Made by a program: the position numbers and the translations under genes
Assembly (NCBI GenBank): GCA_963821235.1
Contig: CAWGCS010000001.1
Span: 2,418,001 to 2,482,000 of the forward strand
Length of the DNA: 64,000 nt
Source of the DNA: CTSoil-043 sp963821235
GTDB taxonomy: Bacteria; Chloroflexota; Limnocylindria; Limnocylindrales; CSP1-4
Direction of reading: 5' to 3'
Shown: positions 50,181 through 59,815 of the stretch, in pieces
How positions within the stretch are numbered: the first letter of the stretch is position 1
Layout of the letters: the number at the start of each line of letters is the position of its first letter
The notes under the pieces: generated by a model
What the model saw: the letters and a program-made list of their open reading frames with translations, nothing else
Told to the model about the DNA's origin: nothing
Databases searched by the model: none

Positions 50181-50210
50181 TCACCACTTGGCACCACTTC
50201 GTGCCACTGA
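50181..50210 (-). promoter_or_regulatory. Three MraZ-type boxes
   Basis: On the minus strand AGTGG occurs three times at exact 10-bp spacing (complements at 50184-50188, 50194-50198, 50204-50208), within decamers CAGTGGCACG, AAGTGGTGCC and AAGTGGTGAT. MraZ is known to bind short G-rich direct repeats with this period. They lie just after the -10 box, so MraZ binding would block initiation. Confidence 0.75.
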
Positions 50211-50216
50211 TATGGG

Positions 50217-50244
50217 ATGATACACCGCCAGGAGGGTCAGTCAA
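50217..50244 (-). promoter_or_regulatory. Promoter of the dcw cluster (mraZ)
   Basis: TTGACT (50239-50244) and TATCAT (50217-50222) on the minus strand, 16 bases apart. Predicted transcription start about 50210, giving a leader of about 95 bases to mraZ. Confidence 0.75.
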
Positions 50245-50347
50245 TGGGAGATTCGTGGTCATGACGACGATCCTTGCCTTCGACCGATCGCCGTCCGGCA
50301 CCGCCGGTCGCGCCGGTCGGACCGCCCGAGGCAGTACCTTCGGCGCC

Positions 50348-50377
50348 TTGCGCCCGCGAGACGCACGGTGCTAGGCT
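50348..50377 (+). promoter_or_regulatory. Promoter of the small Cys-containing gene
   Basis: TTGCGC (50348-50353) and TAGGCT (50372-50377), 18 bases apart, on the plus strand about 45 bases before the ATG at 50422. Modest match to consensus. Confidence 0.35.
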
Positions 50378-50421
50378 CCGCCGCCGAGTCCGCTGCACCC
50401 TCCCACGAGGACGCTCGATCC

Positions 50422-50661
50422 ATGGCCTTCGCCGAGCCGACCGTCGCGTTGGTCCCGGAGCCGCTCCTGGCGGCCCCGCGGATCCGCCGCTGCACGTTCC
50501 GCCGCGTCACGACCGTGGATCGGCACCGCGAGCTGGCCTACGACGTGGACTGCCTCTTCCCGGACCGCACCCTCCCGATGCCCCTGGGCGACATGGAGAG
50601 CGCCCTCCCGATCTGCAACGCCTGCACGGCGGCGGGGATCTTCCGGGCCGACGAGGACTGA
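50422..50661 (+). CDS. Small hypothetical protein with four cysteines
   Basis: A 79-residue protein I do not recognise. Cysteines occur in RIRRCTFRRV, AYDVDCLFPD and PICNACTAAG (a CxxC), so a small zinc or redox site is possible. Phasing of G/C at the third position supports coding. ATG 50422 chosen; a GTG-type frame from 50368 is less likely. It lies between the divergent dcw promoter and rnpB. Confidence 0.6.
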   Translation: MAFAEPTVALVPEPLLAAPRIRRCTFRRVTTVDRHRELAYDVDCLFPDRTLPMPLGDMESALPICNACTAAGIFRADED

Positions 50662-50736
50662 GTCGCCGGGCGGCCTGGCACCGCCGGACGCGGCATGGCG
50701 CCCGCACCCACGGTGACGGGACCCCGGAAAGCGCCA

Positions 50737-51083
50737 GCGAGGCGGCCTGTACGCCGGGTTCTGTACCGCTGCCCCGGAGGGGAGCGGTGACGGTCATCCA
50801 TCTGAGGCCGCCGGTTGCCCGACGGCTCGTGCGGCCGACCCGAGGGCTCCGGCGGCGCGCCGGTGTCCCGGCAAGCCGGGACACGCCCTCCTACTTGGCC
50901 TTGCTCCGGGTAGAGCTTGCCGCGTTTCACCCCGCCGCCGGTCGCCCGGCGGCGGACTCGTCTCTGTGGCGCTGGTCCTCGCCTCGCGGCGGACGGGCGT
51001 TACCCGCTACCCTGCGCCGGGGAGCCCGGACGTTCCTCACGCCGTCGGTCGCCCGGTGGCGCGCGACCGTCCGGCCGCCTCGC
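50737..51083 (-). ncRNA. rnpB: RNase P RNA, bacterial class A
   Basis: The catalytic RNA of RNase P, 347 bases on the minus strand. Conserved blocks in order: GAGGAACGTCCGGGCTCC (5' part), GGGGTGAAACGCGGCAAGC, AGATGGATGACCGTCACC and the 3' ACAGAACCCGGCGTACAGG. The ends form P1: GCGAGGCGGCC at the 5' end (51083-51073) pairs perfectly with GGCCGCCTCGC at the 3' end (50747-50737). Several long open frames across it are artefacts of high GC. A -10 box lies 11 bases upstream. Confidence 0.95.
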
Positions 51084-51093
51084 TGACGGGTCG

Positions 51094-51099
51094 ATTCTA
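51094..51099 (-). promoter_or_regulatory. -10 element of rnpB
   Basis: TAGAAT on the minus strand, ending 10 bases before the RNA 5' end. It overlaps the stop codon of the SGNH hydrolase gene. No good -35 is seen. Confidence 0.6.
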
Positions 51100-51759
51100 C
51101 CCCCCGCCGGCGGCCGACCCCGGGAGCAGGTCCCGGACGGCGGCCGCGATCGTCCGACCCAGTGTCGCGTGCCCTGCCGGGTCGAGGTGGATCCCATCGG
51201 CCGGGTCCGTCCTGACCAGGGCGGCCGCGTCGAGGAACCCGACCCCGGCCCGCGCCGCGGCCTCCCGGTAGAGCGCCGAGAGGCGTCCGGCCGCCTCTCG
51301 CGCGGCCCCGAAGCCCCACACCTCCGAGATCGTCGTGAGCGTGCCGAGCGGCGGCGGCGCGACGAGCAGGATCGCCGGGGCGCCCCCGTCGGGACCCGCA
51401 CCGCTCTGGAGGGCAAGGTCCACCAGGCTCCGCGCGCCACAGGCGATCTCCGGCGCGCCGACCCGGTAGATCGCCTTCAGGTCGTTGGTGCCGAGCATGA
51501 TCACGAGGACCGCCACCGGCGCGTGCGAGGCCAGGCACGGTCCCAGGTAGGTGCGCCCGTTGCGGCCCGGCGTGAACGGGTCGTCCCAGACCGTGGTACG
51601 GCCGTTCAGCCCCTCCTCGACCACATGGACCAGGCAGGCCAGCTCGCGGGCCAGGACGCCCGGCCAGCGGACGTCGCGCGGGTGCCGTCGCCCGCTCGGG
51701 CCGTCGGCGCCGTGCGTGTTGGAGTCGCCGTAGCAGAGGACGGTCGGCAGGTCGGTCAT
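51097..51759 (-). CDS. SGNH/GDSL-family hydrolase
   Basis: A 220-residue esterase/lipase-type enzyme. Block I VLCYGDSNTHGADG carries the catalytic Ser, block III is IMLGTNDLKAIY with the oxyanion Asn, and block V is TDPADGIHLDPAGHATLG with catalytic Asp and His. No signal peptide, so cytoplasmic. It resembles arylesterase/acyl-CoA-thioesterase-like TesA relatives. The TAG stop lies inside the rnpB -10 box. Confidence 0.92.
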   Translation of the reverse strand: MTDLPTVLCYGDSNTHGADGPSGRRHPRDVRWPGVLARELACLVHVVEEGLNGRTTVWDDPFTPGRNGRTYLGPCLASHAPVAVLVIMLGTNDLKAIYRVGAPEIACGARSLVDLALQSGAGPDGGAPAILLVAPPPLGTLTTISEVWGFGAAREAAGRLSALYREAAARAGVGFLDAAALVRTDPADGIHLDPAGHATLGRTIAAAVRDLLPGSAAGGG

Positions 51760-51795
51760 CGCTGGTACCTCGGCGGTCGCCGGCCGTCCCGGCGG

Positions 51796-53214
51796 TCAGC
51801 GCGCGACGCGCAGCTCGAGCCCGTCCACGGCGATCGCCACCCCGGCAGGCAGGCGGGGCTGGAGGGCCGCGTGGCACAGCTCGTGGTCGAGATGGATCAG
51901 GAAGGCGCGCCGCGGCCGCAGCTCGTCGATCACGGACAGGGCCTCGTCGACGGACTGGTGGGCAGGGTGGGGCTCCTCGCGGAGCGCGTTGAGGACGAGG
52001 ACGTCGAGGTCGCGCAGGAGGGCCAGCGACGATGCCTCGAAGCGGTTGACGTCCGGGAGGTAGGCGAAGCCGCCGGTCCGGAAGCCTGCGGTCGGCATCT
52101 CACCGTGCAGGACGGGGACCGGCACGAAGCGGCGGCCGGCGATCTCGAAGGGGCCCTCGATGGCCACCGGCCGCAGCATCGGCAGGCCGCGGAAGCGATC
52201 CTGCCCGGGCTGGAAGGCGTAGGCGAAGCGCCGGACGACCAGCTCCAGCGCCTCGGGCAGGGCATGGACGGGCAGGTAGCCGCCGGAGATCTCATTGAAG
52301 CGCCGGAGGTCGTCGAGGCCGCCGATGGCGTCCTGGTGGGCATGGGTCAGGAGGACCGCGTCGAGCCGGTCGAGGTCGGCGGCGAGGGCCTGGGCCCGGA
52401 AGTCCGGGCCGCAGTCGACGATCACCCGCCGGGCGCCCCATGCCAGGAGGGCGGAGGTCCGCAGCCGCCGGTCCCGGGGATCTTCGGAGGTACACGTCGA
52501 ACAGTCGCAGGCGATGCGGGGCAGGCCCTGGCTCGTCCCCGAGCCCAGGATGCGCACCCGCAGCTCGCCGGCGTCTGGGCCGGGGTCGCCGGGGTCGTAG
52601 CCGGGCTCCAGGCCGAGCGGGAGCTGGTTGCGGGCGGCAGCCCGCCGCTGCCGCGGAGCCGCCCGGTCCCCGGTCGCGTCGGCGGCCTCCGGCCCGGCGT
52701 CCGCCATGCGGGGGGCCGCCTCGGAGCGGATCCCCTCCCCCGGCCGTCGCACGACCACGGCCGGCCCTCCGGCCGCCACCCGGTCGAGCGCCTCGTTGGC
52801 CAGGGCGTCGGCCGCCCGGTTCTCGCTGCGCGGGACGTGCCGGACGGTCCAGCGCCGGAACCGAGCGAGCCGCGCGGACGCCTCGGCGTGGAGGGGCGCC
52901 AGCTTGGCGTCCTTGACCCGCCAGCGTCCGCGGAGCTGCTCGACGATGAGGAGGGAGTCGAGCAGCAGGGAAACCTCCTCCGCCCCCAGCTCCTCGGCCA
53001 GCGCCAGCGCCCGCAGGAGGCCGGTGTACTCGGCGACGTTGTTCGTCTGGCGGCCCAGGGATTCGGAGATCGTGGCCAGCGGCGGGGCATCGGGCAGCCC
53101 GGCGCCCGGCGCGTCGGCGTCGATGAGCACGGCCCCGGCCGAGGCGGGGCCGGGATTCCCGCGGGCGGCCCCGTCGGTCCGGACGATGAGCCGGCGCGGG
53201 CCCGGGCCGCTCAG
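51796..53214 (-). CDS. RNase HI - PhnP-type metallo-hydrolase fusion
   Basis: A 472-residue two-domain protein. Residues about 9-150 are RNase HI-like with the DEDD set Asp14 (LIVRTDGAARGNPGP), Glu62 (TNNVAEYTGLLRAL), Asp86 (LLLDSLLIVEQL) and Asp136 (ENRAADALANEA). After a charged linker (about 150-205) comes a metallo-beta-lactamase domain of the PhnP/cyclic phosphodiesterase type: RILGSGTSQGLPRIACDCST with the C-x-C-x2-C zinc site, LLTHAHQDAIGGLDDLRRF with HxHxD, and FLIHLDHELCH. No ATG, GTG or TTG exists between the sdhB stop and the first strand; CTG at 53214 overlaps that stop as CTGA, matching the overlaps elsewhere. Confidence 0.85.
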   Translation of the reverse strand: MSGPGPRRLIVRTDGAARGNPGPASAGAVLIDADAPGAGLPDAPPLATISESLGRQTNNVAEYTGLLRALALAEELGAEEVSLLLDSLLIVEQLRGRWRVKDAKLAPLHAEASARLARFRRWTVRHVPRSENRAADALANEALDRVAAGGPAVVVRRPGEGIRSEAAPRMADAGPEAADATGDRAAPRQRRAAARNQLPLGLEPGYDPGDPGPDAGELRVRILGSGTSQGLPRIACDCSTCTSEDPRDRRLRTSALLAWGARRVIVDCGPDFRAQALAADLDRLDAVLLTHAHQDAIGGLDDLRRFNEISGGYLPVHALPEALELVVRRFAYAFQPGQDRFRGLPMLRPVAIEGPFEIAGRRFVPVPVLHGEMPTAGFRTGGFAYLPDVNRFEASSLALLRDLDVLVLNALREEPHPAHQSVDEALSVIDELRPRRAFLIHLDHELCHAALQPRLPAGVAIAVDGLELRVAR

Positions 53215-53909
53215 GCGGAGCGCTCCACGGCCGCCCGCGAGACCTCGAGGATCGCCCGCGTGATGTTGATGTCGCGGGGGCAGGCGTCGACGCAGTTGAA
53301 GACGGTCCGGCAGCGCCAGACGCCGTCCTTGTCGGCGAGGATCTCGAGGCGGTCCTCCGCGGCCTCGTCGCGGCTGTCGAAGATGAAGCGATGAGCGTTG
53401 ACGATGGCAGCCGGCCCGACGTACGAGGGCTGGGCCCAGAAGGACGGGCAGGAGGTCGTGCAGGCGGCGCAGAGGATGCACTTCGTGGTGTCGTCGTAGC
53501 GGGCGCGCTGGGCCGGGCTCTGGATGCGCTCTCGCTCCGGGACCGACGTATCGGCGACCAGGAAGGGCATCACGCTGCGGTACTTGGCGAAGAAGCCCTC
53601 CATGTCCACCACGAGGTCCTTGACCACCGGGAGCCCGGTCAGGGGGGCCACGGTGATCTTGCGACCCAGCTGATCGACGCGGATCTTGCAGGCGAGGCGG
53701 TTGCGCCCGTTGATCAGCATCGCGTCCGAGCCGCAGATGCCATGCCCGCAGGACCGCCGGAACGTGAGCGAGCCGTCGATCTCGGCCTTGACCAGGTGAA
53801 GGAGGCTCAGGACGCGGTCCATCGGCTGCGACTCGACCGCGTAGCGCTCCCAGTGGGGGGCGGCATCGCGCTCGGGATCGAAGCGAAGGATGCGGAGGTC
53901 GACCTGCAT
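53211..53909 (-). CDS. sdhB: Succinate dehydrogenase iron-sulfur subunit
   Basis: A 232-residue electron-transfer subunit. [2Fe-2S] ligands in RRSCGHGICGSDAMLINGRN with the later AC; [4Fe-4S] ligands in TTKCILCAACTTSCPSFWAQ; [3Fe-4S] in RTVFNCVDACPRDINITRAI. It passes electrons from FAD to quinone. Last of the sdhCDAB genes; the next frame overlaps its stop. Confidence 0.97.
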   Translation of the reverse strand: MQVDLRILRFDPERDAAPHWERYAVESQPMDRVLSLLHLVKAEIDGSLTFRRSCGHGICGSDAMLINGRNRLACKIRVDQLGRKITVAPLTGLPVVKDLVVDMEGFFAKYRSVMPFLVADTSVPERERIQSPAQRARYDDTTKCILCAACTTSCPSFWAQPSYVGPAAIVNAHRFIFDSRDEAAEDRLEILADKDGVWRCRTVFNCVDACPRDINITRAILEVSRAAVERSA

Positions 53910-53926
53910 GCGCTGCGCTCCCGGGC

Positions 53927-55675
53927 TCAGTACGTGCGCGGCTTCGGCGTGAAGCGGGTGACCGTCACCGGCTTGTACCGGAGCGTCGGACGCGTCTCGC
54001 CTCGATAGGCAAGGGTGTGGGCCAGCCAGTTGGCGTCGTCGCGCTCCGGGAAGTCCTCGCGCGAGTGGGCGCCGCGGCTCTCCGTGCGGGCAATGGCCGA
54101 GCTGGCCATCGCCTCGGCGGTGTCGATGAGGTAGCCGAGCTCCCGCGCCTCCAGGAGGTCGGTGTTGAAGACCCGACCGGCGTCGCGGCAGCGGACGCGC
54201 CGGTAGCGCTCCTTGATCTCGGCGACCCCGCTGACCGCGGCCTCCATCATCGGCGCCGTCCGGAAGACCCCGACGTTGTCCATCATCAGGTCGGCCAGCT
54301 CGGCCTTGAGCTCGACCGGGCTCTCGCCCTCCCGCCGGCCGCGCAGCTCCTCGATCTCGTCGCGGACCGGCGCCTCCGCGTCGGCCGAGACCTCCGGCAT
54401 CTCGGTGGCGGCGCAGTAGGCGGCCATGGCCAGGCCCGCCCGCCGGCCGAAGACCAGGAGGTCGACGAGCGAGTTCGTGCCGAGGCGGTTGGCGCCGTGG
54501 ACGGAGACGCAGGCCACCTCGCCGGCGGCGAAGAGGCCCTCCACCACCGTGTTGCGCTCGTCGCGGATGACCCGCGTCTCCAGGTCGGTCGGCACCCCGC
54601 CCATCGCGTAGTGGGCCGTCGGCTGGGTCGGCACCGGCTCCGTCAGCGGCTCGACGCCCAGGTAGACCCGGGCGAAGTCGGTGATGTCGGGGAGCTTCTC
54701 CTCGATCACCTTGCGACCGAGGTGGCGGACGTCGAGCAGGACGTAGTCGCCCTTCGGGCCGGCCCCCAGGCCGTCACGGACCTCCAGGTAGATCGCCCGG
54801 CTGACCATGTCCCGCGGGGCGAGCTCCATGAGCTTGGGCGCGTAGCGGCTCATGAACCGCTCGCCGTTCTTGTTGAGGAGGTAGCCGCCCTCGCCGCGGG
54901 CCGCCTCGGAGAGGAGGATCCCCAGGCCGTAGAGCCCGGTCGGATGGAACTGGTAGAACTCCATGTCCTCCAGGGGGATCCCGTGGCGATAGGCCAGGGC
55001 CATCCCGTCGCCCGTCAGGGAGTGGGCGTTGGAGGTGATCCGGAACATCCTGCCGTTGCCGCCGGTCGCCAGCAGGACCGCCTTGGCCCGGAAGGTGTGC
55101 AGCTCGCCGTCGGCGATGCGGTAGGCGACCGCCCCGGCCGCCCGTCCGCCGTCGCCACCGTCGCCGCCCTCGAAGAGCAGGTCGACGACGTGGTACTCGT
55201 CGTAGAAGCGAACCCCGGCCTTGATGCAGTTCTGGTAGAGCGTCTGGAGGATCATGTGGCCGGTCCGGTCGGCCGCGAAGCAGGCCCGCTTGACGGGACC
55301 CTCGCCGAAGTTGCGCGTGTGGCCGCCGAAGCGCCGCTGGTCGATCTTCCCGTCCGGCGTCCGGTTGAACGGCAGGCCCATGTGCTCGAGCTCGATCACG
55401 GTCTCGATCGCCTCGCGGGCCAGGACCTCCGCGCCGTCCTGGTCGACGAGGTAGTCGCCGCCCTTGACCGTGTCGAACATGTGCCACTCCCAATGGTCCT
55501 CCTCCTGGTTCCCCAGGGCGGCACAGACGCCGCCCTGGGCGGCGCCGGTGTGGGAGCGGGTCGGGTAGAGCTTGGTCAGGACGCCCGTCGAGACGCCCGC
55601 CTTGGCGAGCTCCAAGGCGGCCCACAGGCCGGCGCCGCCGGCGCCGACGACGATCGCCTCGTGGTCGATGCGCAT
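53927..55675 (-). CDS. sdhA: Succinate dehydrogenase flavoprotein subunit
   Basis: A 582-residue FAD subunit oxidising succinate to fumarate. N-terminal dinucleotide fold VGAGGAGLWAALELAKAGVS, the covalent-FAD His in RSHTGAAQGGVCAAL, substrate-site HPTGLYGLGILLSEAARGEG and the C-terminal RSHE-like TESRGAHSREDFPERDD. Length normal. 11 bases... the gene follows sdhD by 10 bases and precedes sdhB by 17. Confidence 0.97.
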   Translation of the reverse strand: MRIDHEAIVVGAGGAGLWAALELAKAGVSTGVLTKLYPTRSHTGAAQGGVCAALGNQEEDHWEWHMFDTVKGGDYLVDQDGAEVLAREAIETVIELEHMGLPFNRTPDGKIDQRRFGGHTRNFGEGPVKRACFAADRTGHMILQTLYQNCIKAGVRFYDEYHVVDLLFEGGDGGDGGRAAGAVAYRIADGELHTFRAKAVLLATGGNGRMFRITSNAHSLTGDGMALAYRHGIPLEDMEFYQFHPTGLYGLGILLSEAARGEGGYLLNKNGERFMSRYAPKLMELAPRDMVSRAIYLEVRDGLGAGPKGDYVLLDVRHLGRKVIEEKLPDITDFARVYLGVEPLTEPVPTQPTAHYAMGGVPTDLETRVIRDERNTVVEGLFAAGEVACVSVHGANRLGTNSLVDLLVFGRRAGLAMAAYCAATEMPEVSADAEAPVRDEIEELRGRREGESPVELKAELADLMMDNVGVFRTAPMMEAAVSGVAEIKERYRRVRCRDAGRVFNTDLLEARELGYLIDTAEAMASSAIARTESRGAHSREDFPERDDANWLAHTLAYRGETRPTLRYKPVTVTRFTPKPRTY

Positions 55676-55685
55676 CGGGCGGCTC

Positions 55686-56084
55686 CTACTTCACCGGGAA
55701 GCCGAGCGTCGCCACGGCCATCGTGCCCATCGCGAAGAGGGCCAGGGCCCCCAGGTAGAGGGCCATCGTGAGGACGGACCGGACGCCGCCGTGGGTGTAG
55801 TCCTGGAGCACGGTCCGGACGCCCATGAAGGAGTGGAAGATCACCAGGCTGAGCATCAGCCAGTCGACGGTCCGCCACAGGATGTTGCCCCAGCGCGTGT
55901 CGACGATCCACTGGGAGGTCTGCGAGGCCGGGTCGAAGACGAAATGGGTGATGCTGAAGTGGGAGAGGGCGAGGACGAAGAGCCCCAGGCCCGTGAGCCG
56001 CATGAGGTACCAGACGGCGAGCTCGAAGCCCGATCCCTGGGGCCGGGCGCGCCCGGCGCGGGTGGTGCGGATCGGCAGGCCCAT
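55686..56084 (-). CDS. sdhD: Succinate dehydrogenase membrane anchor subunit
   Basis: A 132-residue membrane subunit with three helices. Heme/quinone-side residues in WYLMRLTGLGLFVLALSHFS and SLVIFHSFMGVRTVLQDYTH, with the His of helix II. ATG 56084 overlaps the sdhC stop by one base. It forms the quinone site with SdhC. Confidence 0.9.
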   Translation of the reverse strand: MGLPIRTTRAGRARPQGSGFELAVWYLMRLTGLGLFVLALSHFSITHFVFDPASQTSQWIVDTRWGNILWRTVDWLMLSLVIFHSFMGVRTVLQDYTHGGVRSVLTMALYLGALALFAMGTMAVATLGFPVK

Positions 56085-56488
56085 CACGACGCTCCCGCCC
56101 AGATCGGGCTGAGGATGACGTACGCGCCGGGGATGCCCACCGCCACGAAGACCACCCACGAGGCGTACCACATCTGCTTGTGGTAGACGGTCGTCGCCGG
56201 CCAGAAGTCCATGACGATGATCCGCAGGCCGTTCAGGGCGTGGTACAGGAGGCCCGCTCCGAGGACCACCTCGCCGATCCTCCCCACCGGGCTCGCGTAG
56301 AGCTGGAGGACGTCGTCGTAGAGGCCCGGGTTCGCCCCCGCCAGCCAGATGTCGAGCACGTGGAGCAGGACGAATGCCCAGATGGCCACGCCGGAGACGC
56401 GGTGGAAGGCCCACGCCAGCATGCCCTCGCCACCGCGGTACTGCAGGTAACGCACCGGGAGACTCGCCTCCTGGCCGGCGCGTTCCAT
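56084..56488 (-). CDS. sdhC: Succinate dehydrogenase cytochrome b subunit
   Basis: A 134-residue membrane subunit with three helices. Signature AWAFHRVSGVAIWAFVLLHV with the conserved H-R-x-S-G, and the heme-ligand His in LLYHALNGLRIIVMDFWP. First gene of sdhCDAB, divergent from sucC; a TACAAT element lies about 95 bases upstream. Confidence 0.92.
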   Translation of the reverse strand: MERAGQEASLPVRYLQYRGGEGMLAWAFHRVSGVAIWAFVLLHVLDIWLAGANPGLYDDVLQLYASPVGRIGEVVLGAGLLYHALNGLRIIVMDFWPATTVYHKQMWYASWVVFVAVGIPGAYVILSPIWAGAS

Positions 56489-56580
56489 GGGCGCCGGCGG
56501 CTGTCACTGCGCGGCTCGCCGGCCCGGGGCTGCGGCTGCCGTTCCACTGTGCCGTCGGGCTCGACCGGCGGGCGCCGCCC

Positions 56581-56586
56581 ATTGTA
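56581..56586 (-). promoter_or_regulatory. Possible -10 element of the sdh operon
   Basis: TACAAT on the minus strand in the 187-base divergent sdhC/sucC region. No convincing -35 was found. On the plus strand TACCAT (56646-56651) may serve sucC. Confidence 0.4.
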
Positions 56587-56675
56587 CGGGGTCGCCGGGG
56601 GCGAGGGGCGCCGGCGCGGCGGCCCGCCGGCCCTCCCCGGCGCGCTACCATCGGGCGACCAGTCAGGAGTCGCCC

Positions 56676-57853
56676 GTGAAGATCCAGGAAGCCGACGCCA
56701 AGACGCTGCTCGTCGCCGCCGGGCTGCCCGTGCCGCCGTGGACCGTCGCCCGCACCCCGGCCGATGCGCGCACCGCGGCCGAGCGGTACCTCGCCGACGG
56801 GGCCGGCCGCGTCGTCATCAAGGCCCAGGTCCTCGTCGGCGGCCGCGGCAAGGCCGGCGGCGTCAAGCTCGCCGGCTCCCCCAAGGAGGCCGAGGACGTC
56901 GCCGGCCGGATTCTCGGCATGGACGTCAAGGGGATCACCGTCCGCAAGGTCCTCGTGGGGCCGGCCGCGGTGATCGTCAAGGAGTTCTATCTCGGGGCGA
57001 TCCTGGATCGGGCCAGCCGCCGGATCGTCCTCATGGCGTCGGCCGAGGGCGGCGTGGAGATCGAGGAGGTCGCCAGGGCGACGCCGGAAGCCATCCACCG
57101 GGTGGCCGCCCATCCCCTCCTGGGCCTGCTCGACTTCCAGGCCCGCGCCCTTGCCTTCGGGGTCGGGCTCGCGGGCCCGCACCTTCGCGACTTCGTGAAG
57201 ATCGCAAAGGGGCTCGTGGCCACCATGAAGGCGAACGACGCCGACCTCGTCGAGGTCAACCCCCTGGCGATCATCCGCGAGAGCGGGCCGGAGGGCCAGG
57301 TCGAGCGCCTCGCCTGCCTCGACGCCAAGGTCACCCTCGACGACTCGGCGCTGCCCCGCCACCCGGATCTCGAGAAGCTGCGCGACCTCGACGAGGAGGA
57401 TCCCGCCGACGCCGAGGCCCGCCACTACGACATCAGCTTCATCCACCTCGACGGCTCGATCGGCTGCATGGTCAACGGGGCCGGCCTGGCGATGACCACG
57501 ATGGACCTCGTGAAGCGGGCCGGTGGCGAGCCGGCCAACTTCCTCGACATCGGCGGCGGCGCCAAGGCCGACCGGGTGGCGGCGGCGATGCGCCTCATCC
57601 TGGCGGACCCGAAGGTCGACGCGATCCTGGTCAACATCTTCGGCGGCATCACCCGGGGCGACGAGGTCGCCCGGGGCCTGATCGACGCCCGGAGCCGCCA
57701 GGAGCGCGAGGTCCCGATGGTCGTCCGGATCGTCGGGACGAACGCGGAGGAGGCGGGCCGGCTCCTCGAGGAGGCCCGCTTCGAGACGGCGGCTACCCTC
57801 GACGAGGCGGCACGCAAGGCGGTCGCGGCGGCGCGGGCCGCGGGAGGTGCCGC

Positions 57854-57857
<4 letters not shown>
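56676..57857 (+). CDS. sucC: Succinyl-CoA synthetase beta subunit
   Basis: A 393-residue ATP-grasp subunit binding nucleotide and succinate. N-terminal KIQEADAKTLLVAAGLPVPP, KAQVLVGGRGKAGGVKLAGS, the C-terminal flavodoxin-like domain with NFLDIGGGAKADRVAAAMRL and ILVNIFGGITRGDEVARGLI. GTG 56676 has AGGAG 9 bases upstream. Its stop overlaps the sucD start by 4 bases. It makes ATP or GTP from succinyl-CoA. Confidence 0.97.
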
Positions 57858-58734
<877 letters not shown>

Positions 58735-58738
<4 letters not shown>

Positions 58739-59610
58739 GGGACGGCCGGCCGCCCGATCCGGAGGGCGCTGATCGACGCGAGGATCCGACGAGCCGCGCG
58801 ATTCGCGAGAACCGCGTCCTGTGGGACGAGTGGACGGCCATCCACGCCGCGTCGGACTTCTACGACCTGGACGGCTTCAGGCGGGGCGGCGTCCGGCTGC
58901 GCGACTACGAGATCGCCGAGATCGGCGACGTCGCCGGGCGCGACCTGCTCCACCTCCAGTGCCACTTCGGGATCGACACGCTGTCCTGGGCGCGTCTCGG
59001 GGCGCGGGTCACGGGGGCCGATTTCAGCGAGCCGGCGATCGAGCTCGCCCGCTCGCTGGCCGAAGAGCTCGGCTTCCCCGAGGCCCGCTTCGTCCGCTCG
59101 GACCTCGACGACCTGCCGGCCGCCCTCGAGGGCGACTTCGACGTCGTCTACACCTCGCGCGGGGTCCTCGGCTGGCTGCCCGACGTCCGCCGCTGGGCCC
59201 GGGTCGCGGCCCACTTCCTGCGCCCGGGCGGGACCTTCTACATCACCGAGATCCACCCGGTGGCGCAGGCCTTCGAGAACGAGGGCGTGGCGCCGGGCGA
59301 GCTGCGCCTCGCCTACCCGTACTGGGAGCACGCCGAGCCGCTCACCTTCGCCGTCCGCGGCTCGTACGCCGACCCGACCGCCGAGGTGGTGGCCACCGCG
59401 GAGCACGGCTGGGACCATGGCCTCGGCGAGATCGTGTCCGCCCTCATCGAGGCCGGCCTCCGCATCGAGAGCCTGCGCGAGTACCCCTTCGTCGACTGGA
59501 GGCTCGACTTCCTCGTCGAGGACCCCGACGGCCGCTTCCGGCTCCCCGACGGGACGCCCGGCGAGCTGCCGCTCTTCTTCTCGATCCGGGCGACGAAGCC
59601 GGCCGGCTGA
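58735..59610 (+). CDS. Class I SAM-dependent methyltransferase
   Basis: A 291-residue methyltransferase. Motif I is LLHLQCHFGIDTLSWARLGA, with the acidic end of strand 2 in VTGADFSEPAIELARSLAEE; FDVVYTSRGVLGWLPDVRRW is motif IV-like and FLRPGGTFYITEIHPV is motif VI. The fold is that of UbiE/Methyltransf_11/25 enzymes acting on small molecules; the substrate is unknown. ATG overlaps the sucD stop by 4 bases, so it is co-transcribed with sucCD without an obvious metabolic link. Confidence 0.88.
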
Positions 59611-59803
59611 CCCGACGGGACGCGATCGCCGGGGGTCGCCGAAGATCGGCCGGCATGCGGCGGCCAACCGCCCGTGGCGACCGGCGCCCACCCGACAGGA
59701 CCTGGCAGCCCAGAGCCGCGGTACGGTCCCACGGGCGAGCAGATGACAGGGTCGAGGGACCCGAGCGGCGGCCGGCCCCCTTCCGGCCGGCTGACCCAGG
59801 GGC

Positions 59804-59809
59804 TACGAT
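59804..59809 (+). promoter_or_regulatory. -10 element of the 59.8-kb DinB gene (leaderless)
   Basis: TACGAT ends 6 bases before the ATG at 59816; a weak -35 (TTCCGG, 59781-59786) is 17 bases upstream. The 205-base gap before it also holds a GGCCGG/CCGGCC hairpin around 59771-59790 that may end the sucCD transcript. Confidence 0.45.
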
Positions 59810-59815
59810 CCGCCG

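Noticed and set aside
50538..51271. Open frames of 100-150 codons across 50.5-51.3 kb on both strands
   Set aside because: They run through the RNase P RNA and its promoter; the RNA structure explains the sequence.
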